Source: Manduca sexta (Eukaryota; Arthropoda; Insecta; Lepidoptera; Sphingidae). Taken from it: DNA of 64,000 nucleotides. Under the pieces are notes generated by a model that saw nothing but the letters and a program-made list of their open reading frames with translations, was not told the origin of the DNA and did not search any database. Both the position numbers and the translations under genes were made by a program. This document shows, piece after piece, positions 55,676 to 64,000 of this stretch. The DNA is taken from positions 7,502,001 to 7,566,000 of the forward strand of contig NC_051120.1 of the NCBI RefSeq assembly GCF_014839805.1, given 5' to 3'. Within the stretch, counting starts at the first letter, position 1. The number at the start of each line of letters is the position of its first letter.

Positions 55676-57929
55676 TATACTTACTGATTCAGAATTGTTT
55701 ATACTATTGCGACTAGTTATGGGTGGTTTTATTGGTTTCCGTCAGGGGAGCGGTATGCTCCATGATGTCATGTTTATTTTTTTAATATGTATTATAAATT
55801 TCGAAAAGATAGCTTCTAAAAAAATGGTTCGTATTTTTGTTGGGCGCATCGCATTAACAGGTGACCTCTTTTTCCGTTTTCTCAACTGTTCAAACAATAC
55901 CTACCACTTAACCGAGTTAATTTAGTTAACGGAATCGGAAATACTTTCTAAAATCGCATACAATTTCGGAAGTCCTCTAAGGAAGTGTCATAAACCAGTT
56001 TTTAAATTAATTTGAAATCGCGACAAAACAACAATTCCAGTGAAATTGTGTGAACGTGTGTGGGAGAATCCGATGAATGTGGCACGACCTACACTTGAAT
56101 CGCATTTCGACACGATGACGTCATTTGTATGACTGGTATTAGAAAAAGTTTTGTGACTTAAAATACTTTTAGAAATGATTTACGACCAAATTACTTGAAA
56201 TTAGTGATGGATTGTAAACGAGTCTATATTTGTTTTGCGTTTAAGATTGATTGTCTGTAATGACATAGACAAATAGAGCTTGAAGAAATCATTATTTCGT
56301 CATTTCAAACGACAAAAAAAATGTAATCGAAATAAATGGTCAGTCTGCCACGTGACCATAACCTGCAAATTAACGAAATGGGAAAAATTAAAAATTCAAA
56401 ACAGCGACAAAAAATAGAAACAAGAAATCATTATATAAAGAAAATGTTATCAATAGGGTGGTGATGGACTGTATAATATAAATAATTCAATCCAGCTATT
56501 TCGCACAGCAATAAGAGCTTTATCACAATCACTTAAAAAAAAATCGTACACAACAAACAAATCATAACACTCGTAAAATCTCAATTACGTACAATTTCCA
56601 CGCTCACTTCCTACTAAAGTCGCAAACGGGAATGTCTAATATGTCAACGGTCTATTTCTGAATGGGAGTACTCACAAACTCAACGTAGACCCATTAAAGT
56701 GTTTCAACAAACTTCAATGTCCAAAACTTCAGGGTTTATTTTCCGTGACTCGCCCGTACCGGAGTTATTATCTTTACGAGGGGTTGAAAGCTCTCACTTT
56801 TTTATTATTGCCCTTTATTGTGCTGTGGCACTTAAATAACCGAGGTCGAAGGGCCGTGGAAACAATAATTTTCGTTACGTCAATAACTATTCTTTAAAAA
56901 TTAATGTTCTGTTACGAATTGTTTGAGGCGATTATTTTTAATTTATATTACTTGCGGATAACGCTAACATTCACGTCTAGGGTTATGGGTTCGTACAATA
57001 TAATTGTAATACGCTCTTGGGTATTGTTTGTCGGCCTTGTATTAGTTCCACAACTACCTGGATATGTACATAATCAATGATGATCTTTTGTTGCGTGGGG
57101 ATTCGTCGCTTAGTTCCAAAATGTTCGCACGTAATTTATTACTGAATTATAATTTTGCTGCTATTTCTGAAATCTTGCGCTTTGGAGCAGAGATAAGCTG
57201 TTCATTGCCAAGTTGAACCGCGTCAGAACTTGTCAAACTGACATTGATACCCCCAGTTCTGACGGATTTTAACTCGAATTATATGAGACTTGTTTCTCGA
57301 CATTGCTTTATCTAGACACAAGGACAAGACCGCTGAATGTGGAATGCAACAGCCCGTCACTAGAATAAATTACAAGGATCACAATCGTTGAATGCAGACC
57401 GTACTAGATCGCAGATAGTGCTTTAAGAAAATTATCTTGTTGAGAGAGATTTTTTCTTGGCTCGGTAGTGTTTATATTGTACTTGAAGGTAGGAAAGTAA
57501 ATAAAATAGAACCTAAGAGGGTAGATTGCAGTGTTTATATGTCACAAGGATAACGTCGGACTGTCAACATGATGTTTAAGGCACAAAAATAGTTTAACAA
57601 ATTTAACACCGATAAAACGGTGGAGCCATTTTTATTTTAATAGAAGAAGAAAAAGAACAAATTTAAAATTCATAATCGCCTATATCATTTTGAGACTTTT
57701 TTGAATTATTGTCGTGTACAGGTAATTTATTTTTGTTTCTTTTTACAGCTATTTTTGTAGTTGATTGTACCAGCTGAGGCTAATACGTGACAAGTCAGAA
57801 CGTGCCACTAAACTTTGAACTAGTTATCTCTATAGTCTAGTACTAAATGTATCCACAATTCACTCACTAGCAATAAGTGTTTCTACCAATATAGATTTTG
57901 TCACGTATCGTCAACTATTACCTAACATA
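55676..57929. other. Gene-poor tract
   Basis: No gene recognised. 56590-56890 is less AT-biased and unique in the window, and might be regulatory. The frame at 55656-55925 is hydrophobic without a recognisable family. Confidence 0.4.
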
Positions 57930-58010
57930 GCTGGCGAAATATGGGTCTTACACATCTGTCTACCTCTGAAAGGGAAAAGGCTTGATGCTAGTACATTGTC
58001 ACGTAAGCAA
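57930..58010 (+). repeat. Family B SINE fragment
   Basis: AGCTGGCGAAATATGGGTCT, CACATCTGTCTACCTCTGAAAGGG and AGGCTTGATGC correspond to CTTGGCGAAATGTGGGTGCC ... CCTCTGCATACCCCTTCGGGG in the 37688 copy. Diverged fragment. Confidence 0.5.
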
Positions 58011-61000
58011 TAATCTGCGAAACATTAATATGTCAACCAACACGTTTCCTCTATATTTCTTTTCTCTCCAAATTAAAGGACTTTATCCTGTTTTAGTATA
58101 CTTTTTATTTTGCTGAATTCATAATTGTAGCTACCTTAAAATATAGATTTTGCAATACCTTTCCCCAATGGCCTGTAAATTCTTGTTCACGCGACGTAAA
58201 TAATTAAAACAGTATTCAGACGATTGGAATATTTGAATGAATATTGCATTGGTGTTTGTTTTATTTTTATTATAAAAGTTAGACGTCTTTTTGTAGAAGC
58301 GGGGGAAATCGAGAAGCTGATCACCTAGAAAGTGATCATCGCCGCTCAAAAATATTTAAAAAACCAGAGGAATCAATACTATAAACTTTCTTAATCTCAA
58401 TGACGTTTAAAAATAAAATAAAAATATAATCAAACTATTATTGTTTACTGATATTAAACATAAAAAAATGAATATTTAAAATAATAAAAATGTTCACACT
58501 AGTTGTCCTTACCAGCTTACTGGCCCAGCGTGAACCGCCCCAAGTCCGTCTGATGAGTAATTATACAATTAATCCAACAAGGCACCTAATGTTAAGGCAG
58601 GCGGGAAAGTTTGTTTTGTTAGAAATAAGAAACAATGCGAATTGTTTGTGCTCTGGAGTTCTAAAGCATCTGTTCTTTGTAATTAACGCAACGTAGCCAG
58701 TTACAACGAGGTAATTCTTTTATGATGTTTTTTTACTGGGTCAGATTTTTGGATACGAAAAAATATGTTTTTTATTAGCTGTTTGACATAGTATCTGTAC
58801 TGTTATTAATAATTATATAGTTATTAATAATAATAATTAAGATGACTGTTTTCAACTTTACGTGGTGTCACCGAAATAAACGCTGAGTAACATTGCGTGA
58901 GAATTATGTCCTTTCTTGTAGTTTGAAAATACTTCGTTCCAAATTTCACCCAAGTCAGTTCTGTTGTTTAGCCAAGAAACTATAGCAGTCAATGCTACTT
59001 TAGCCATCACAATAGTATAGAAAGTATTTATGTTTTCTCCAACAGTCGCGATTCAAGTCTTTAATCAACTTTACGTTTTTATCTCCCCAAATGCCAGTTG
59101 TATCTGATATGTGTCTTCTACACTGTTGTTTACCGTAGCTATTTTATTGTATGACGAATCTCTGTACCAGTGATTCTTGCTAGTCTATTTTTAGATTGCA
59201 TTTGTAGTGGTAGTACTAAAATACAGATAATTTAAAGAACCATATTAGATTCTATATTTGTGTTTTATAAATAAACTGGTATTTTCACTAAATCTTTTAT
59301 TAGTATATTCTAGTGTCTTTTGTTCGCGGTTTCCTATACAGGGAAGTTACTACAGAGTAATGACATCATCATCAGCCCGTTGCAGTCCACTGCTGGATAA
59401 AGACCTCTCTAAAGTACGCCACGGAACCCTGTCTGCTACTTCATGCATCTAGTATTCACTTGTGCAAACCATCCCGCCTAAGAGTATTGTGATGGAATGA
59501 AATCCACTTATAGCGGATGCCTATACCTATTAATCTACCAGTAAGGTTTAAAGTTTCATCCTATTATTCCTTAAACTTCGTAACAAGGTAATTTTAAAAT
59601 TTTGGAAATATCTTAAATATTTTAACAACGATTATTATCGTAAAACTCTCCAACATTTCAGGTCAATAGAAATTATCTAAGTCGATCGCATCCTAAACCT
59701 CACCTATCACACCATCAAACCCCTAATCTCTCCCTTCTCGATCCACAACAAAGCCCTTAACAGCCGTAAACACAACCGTCGCATGTAAACACGGTTATAT
59801 GAAGTACACTTAATCACAACCATATCGGTAATTGATTATATTGTTTACATAATTACTAGTCCACATGTTACCCTTGTGCTTTAATTAAACTTCGGTAAGA
59901 AATACGAGGAATGGAATTGGTGTTTTGCTAGATAATTCCGTCAAATTACTAGTATGCATCGTTTTTGATGAAGGAACGAATGAATGAGGATTTAACCAAA
60001 AATGTTGTTACAATAATCACACATTTAGGATCACATACTGACGTATTTAATATATAGTAAAATATTTCAATGCTGTGAGAAAATTTTCATTCCTGAATTT
60101 TAAAAGCTAAAAGTAAGTCGTTTTAATTTTAACCGTACCAAAAAGTTTATCAAAACCTCTTATAAATAAAACGACGGTCGAAACGTCTTGCAATAACAAA
60201 TTATATTTAAGTTCCTGGAGTCATTTCGTGACATAGTTTTACAGTCGCGTGCCACCTACCACGCATTCTAGTGTTCTGCCATCACGGGAGGGTGGCGTAA
60301 TTGAATAATCTTCTTCGTTACAATCAGTAAACCGAAAGGAGCGTCGTTCGATAAGTTCTGATAAAATCCCATCATTATTCAATACTATTTGGTTATAAAG
60401 ATCGTCTTCAAGAAGTGTCTTTCTAGAAGTAACTAGATTAATACTAAACTCAACATTGATATTGACGATAGATTCTTGACATTCAATGACATTATTGATG
60501 TATAGATGTTATGTTGAATCAAAATATTTATCAGAAAACATATAAACGATGGTAATCAGACTCTAGATTCATATTTATTTATTTTACAAATTACAATTAA
60601 TACTCTTCATCACTCTGATCCTCACACTAAGCTGCTTGTATCGACATATCAAATTATAAGCTTAACCTAACCGTGTAGCAAAAATGCGAAACCCATAGTA
60701 GTAAGTTATTATCGATTTAAAAAAACTCAGTGCCCGTACAATAAAATCGGCTTAAGTGTAACTGACCGGAATATCGGAGAATCCGTACTTTATATTCCAG
60801 CACTTATTAGGTTACATAACTGGAATACCACTGTCCACACCTTGCAACTATAATTGCATTTATTGCGGCCAGTCAGGGTTAAATAGATCGGAGCAGAAAT
60901 GGAAAGTACCACGCCAGTGTAACAAGGCCCCGGAATGCAATGATTGGAAAGGGCAAAGCATGTCTTAGTTCACTGGACCATATTAATGGCAAACTTAAAA

Positions 61001-62736
61001 AGGTCTCTTAATGAACAGAAATGACTGTGGCGAGGGATCTAAATTGTCTGGACGGTGAATTGGAGCTCGTTTATTCGTTGGCCTTGGGACAGATAAGATA
61101 CTGATTTTCTAATCTTTAATCGATAGGGTTATGTCTGCATGTTGCCAGTTTGATGCATTTTAACGTCATGTTAGCATGCAGAAAATACGAAATAAAATAG
61201 CTAATTTTCAAAGCCTAAATAACTTGTTAGATTTCAAAAGGATTCTTCCCTCATTTTGTTTTAAAAAATGTTTGCTACACGAAAATACTTTTAATCCTCT
61301 ACAAAATGAATTCGAACTTTTGTTCGTCGAGTAACGAGACTTGATCCCATCAGTCGTAACTGCTTTGCCCGGCTGTAGTCAAATTTGGGAATTCAGTGGA
61401 ACAAGTCGCTGGGACAATTTCTGTGATCCAGTAAAATTAAGGAGTTGGACACAAAATTCTAGTGATTTTTCATATCCATGATCTTAATTCATACGTATCA
61501 TATTGCTATTTGATGTATTTATTTGGATTAGGTATTCATCTACAGGATCTAAATAAACAAAAAAAAAACTAATGAACTAAGTGGTGGGAGAAGTTGTAAA
61601 ACTATGTCAAGTTACATTTTAATAACGTCTAAATTATTGACAAGAAAATAAACATTAGTAACTACGCGATATGGTTTAACTTCTCATAGAATTGTTACAA
61701 GTTTCCATACAGCTTCTTTAATACTGAGATTTCACATCATAATAACGTGGTTTGGTATGACTAATATTCTCGCTGACTGCAGAGATTCGTTACCTTGTAA
61801 TTCAATAGTTCCACCTTTCTCTTCGCAAAGTATTATTCAATAACAGTCACTCCTCGACACTCATAAAAAGAGTATTGTAATGAAAATGTTGCAATTTACA
61901 ATAATGAAGTTGAAAGCTTTCATTTTACGGTTTTGGATGTGAATAGTCTATTATATATTGTTTTTAATATCATGCTTTAATAGTAAAGTATGAAAGTTTA
62001 ACACTTATAATTTTTAGAAGAAAAAAAAACAGATTGCAGATTCTAAATTTAACAATATCAATAAATATTGGAATTAATCGATATTCAAAATTGTTGAATA
62101 CTCATTTTATTCGATCTCAAAAAAGACTCAATTCGTCCTTAATTTTTTTGATAGTTCAACTAATGAGTTAGCAAAATCATGCTCAGGTTGTGTCAGTAAA
62201 TGAATAGCTATGGTTGAATACGTTTCAAACGTGAATTGGGTAAGCAAATCTGATCGTGATGGAGCGATAATGAGCAAAATATTAACACTAACTAGATAAC
62301 GTGACCAAAGTTCAATGAACTTCTTTTGTGGTTCTTTATTAGTTACACTACTGTTCATTTGAGCAATAAAGCGTTACGCGTTTCAAATGAAATGATAGCT
62401 GCTTCTCAAATACATTTTTTGTACTGACACGAATGTAACAATGTAATATTTTTACATTGGCGACCAAGAGAGTTTTCAAATTTGATGGTCGGAGGAATTA
62501 TGCCTGTCTGTTCATCATAGACATCGGCTGATCCCAGAGTACTTATTTGAACGAGACTGGTAGATTTTTTATTACAACGTTTGTCGGACGGGAAAAGAAA
62601 ATCGGTATTTTTTCACACGTAACCCAAACAGTTATGAATGCAGTTAGATAATTATTAATGTAAGCTCCAATCTTGACACCCGACGACGCTGTCAATTAGT
62701 TTGATAATTAAGTTGTAGAAAATGTCAAGTTATACG
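58011..62736. other. Gene-poor tract
   Basis: No gene recognised. It includes a short dispersed-repeat fragment at 59365-59470. The remaining sequence is AT-rich and apparently unique in the window. The 68-codon frame at 58490-58696 has no domain. Confidence 0.45.
59365..59470 (+). repeat. Lepidopteran dispersed-repeat fragment
   Basis: CATCATCATCAGCCCGTTGC, AGTCCACTGCTGGATAAAGA and CCTCTCTAAAGTACGCCACG are words I recognise from a very abundant moth/butterfly repeat. No second copy exists in the window, so its class (SINE or LINE tail) is not established here. Confidence 0.6.
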
Positions 62737-63000
62737 TTTTTTTTATTTCTGCTTGAATGACAAGACGAGTTTGCCGTTCGCCTGATGGTTAGCGATACGG
62801 CCGCCTATAAACAATAGAAACACCATCAAACACCTTGAATTACAGAGTATTATTTGGTATTCCACAGTTGCCATCCTGAGACATGAGATGTTAAGTCTTT
62901 ATGTCCAATAGTTCACTGGATTCAATGTCCTTCTAAACGGAACACAACAGTGACTACACACTGCTGCTTGGCAGCCGAAATAAATACTATGCTGATACTT
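62737..63000 (-). repeat. Family D poly(A)-tailed retroposon, longest copy, reverse orientation
   Basis: A plus-strand T-run at about 62738-62746 is the A-tail. Minus-strand body in order: TATTTCGGCTGCCAAGCAGC, GTGTAGTCACTGTTGTGTTC, GAAGGACATTG, GACTTAACATCTCATGTCTC, TCTGTAATTCAAGGTG and CTAACCATCAGGCGAACGGC, then the tail. This copy links the upstream part (52270, 55500) to the downstream part (39725), showing that they are one family. Confidence 0.85.
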
Positions 63001-63379
63001 GTAATTTCATTGAAATAACTGTTAGTTTCGTTATGTTTGGAAACGTAGTACATATCTCGCATATTCTATCGCGTATCTGCTTCAACAGCTGTCAGCGTTT
63101 GCGCGGCGCCTTCCACTGTCTTACTTACAGTTTAATGATGATAATAGTAAATACCGGTAGTCGGGTCGCTATAATCTGTTTAGAGACCGCGCCGTAATAA
63201 CCTAATAACGATGTACCGTTTACGACAATTTCCGAGGCCATTGTGACATATGTAAGGTTTTGTCGCGAAGTTAGCGTGCTTTTATCATGTTTTAGCTAAA
63301 ACAATAATTTGGCATCTCTTTCCAACGGGGTAGCATATGCAGCAATGTATATGGACCTGAAGGTTCTAGGTTCACAGGT

Positions 63380-63590
63380 CGGGTAGCACGTGGTTTAGTA
63401 ATTCAAGTAATGCATCTCTTTCCCCATATGTATTCCGTCCCATTTTGTCATGGGATCGCCAGGACCCTTCAGCACGATACTGACACTGACCAAAAAACAC
63501 AATATTGCCCGAAATGGGATAAGAATCCGAGAACTCATAACGGCAGTACCACGCAATACAACTACCGAGGTCATTGTAATTTTCTGCAAC
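63380..63590 (-). repeat. Family B tRNA-derived SINE, diverged, reverse orientation
   Basis: Minus-strand read: CTCGGTAGTTGTATTGCGTG and GTACTGCCGTTATGAGTTCT correspond to the tRNA-like head of the 37688 copy. TCGGGCAATATTGTG, TCCCATGACAAAATGGGACG and GGGGAAAGAGATGCAT follow the body. The B box is eroded (CGGATTCTTATCCC). Open frames on both strands here are incidental. Confidence 0.6.
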
Positions 63591-64000
63591 TTGCCTAAAA
63601 ACTTGCATCGACCGCAAAGTAAAGTAAGAACGAGTAGAAATTCGGAGACGGGCGATATTATCACCCGAATTTCTGTCCAAATTACTCAGAGATTTCATTG
63701 TATTTTGTGATTGATGTTTGCGTGTTGCGTGATTCATTGTAGGGTATGCGTATTATGTCTGGGGCTAGTTCCGAGATAGCGCACTGTTCCACGTTTGTAG
63801 TTCATCTTGGTTCAAGGACAATAAAAAATATAGTTGATGTTGACTCTTGTAGTGTTTATTTCGCGTGGAATTTAGTTTATGGTCGTAATGTTTACATTAT
63901 TCGAATTTTGCTGAACAGTGGAATCTGTGTCGTAATCTTTTCAGCCGTATTTGCGTGATTTACGAACTAATTAAACACCTGTTTTATTATCTTTAACTGT
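63591..64000. other. Unassigned right edge
   Basis: No gene or repeat recognised. The 70-codon frame at 63746-63958 is hydrophobic but matches nothing known to me and has no splice context. Confidence 0.4.

Overview
The window looks like nuclear DNA of a moth or butterfly (Lepidoptera). It is AT-rich, has spliced genes with GT/AG introns, and carries several short interspersed repeat families that I recognise as lepidopteran in type, plus a mariner-like element of the DD37D (maT/Bmmar1-like) kind. There are no operons or other prokaryotic features. All exon boundaries below were worked out by eye from splice sites, reading phase and homology to known domain families.

Layout. (1) About 693-9286, + strand: nine exons of a secreted spondin-family protein (Reeler/reelin domain, Spondin_N/FS domain, one thrombospondin type 1 repeat, stop codon). 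All eight introns join in phase and give at least 517 residues; only the extreme N-terminus with the start Met is missing. Intron 2 holds a broken 1.3-kb mariner, and other introns hold SINE and DNA-transposon fragments. (2) About 9400-10117, + strand: a CpG-rich region followed by a signal-peptide exon (Met at 10030) that ends in a phase-1 splice donor. This is the start of a second secreted or membrane protein whose remaining exons I could not find. (3) About 10118-64000: a long gene-poor stretch, most simply the giant first intron of that second gene. It is full of retroposons, palindromic DNA-transposon derivatives, a Helitron-like repeat with minisatellite, and decayed LINE pieces. One small TATA-linked ORF (34303-34428, 41 residues, signal peptide-like) might be a real gene.

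Repeat families traced by comparing copies inside the window: family A, a tRNA-derived SINE (11829, 44057, 46271); family B, a second tRNA-derived SINE (37688, 8810, 63380 and fragments); family C, a five-copy retroposon with one poly(A)-tailed copy (10787, 23425, 31843, 51488, 53012); family D, a poly(A)-tailed retroposon (39725, 32815, 62737, 47945, 52270, 55500); family E, a fold-back repeat (31261, 37140, 38005/38399, 45007/45290); and Lep1/Helitron-like repeats (24090, 25690, 49920).

I found no convincing undescribed multi-gene system. The most interesting points are a decayed duplicate of the first recognised spondin exon inside its own intron, a mariner end lying where the branch point of the next splice site should be, the small secreted-peptide ORF, a TTAA-flanked near-perfect palindrome nested in an older fold-back repeat, and the long intron-like tract after the signal-peptide exon.
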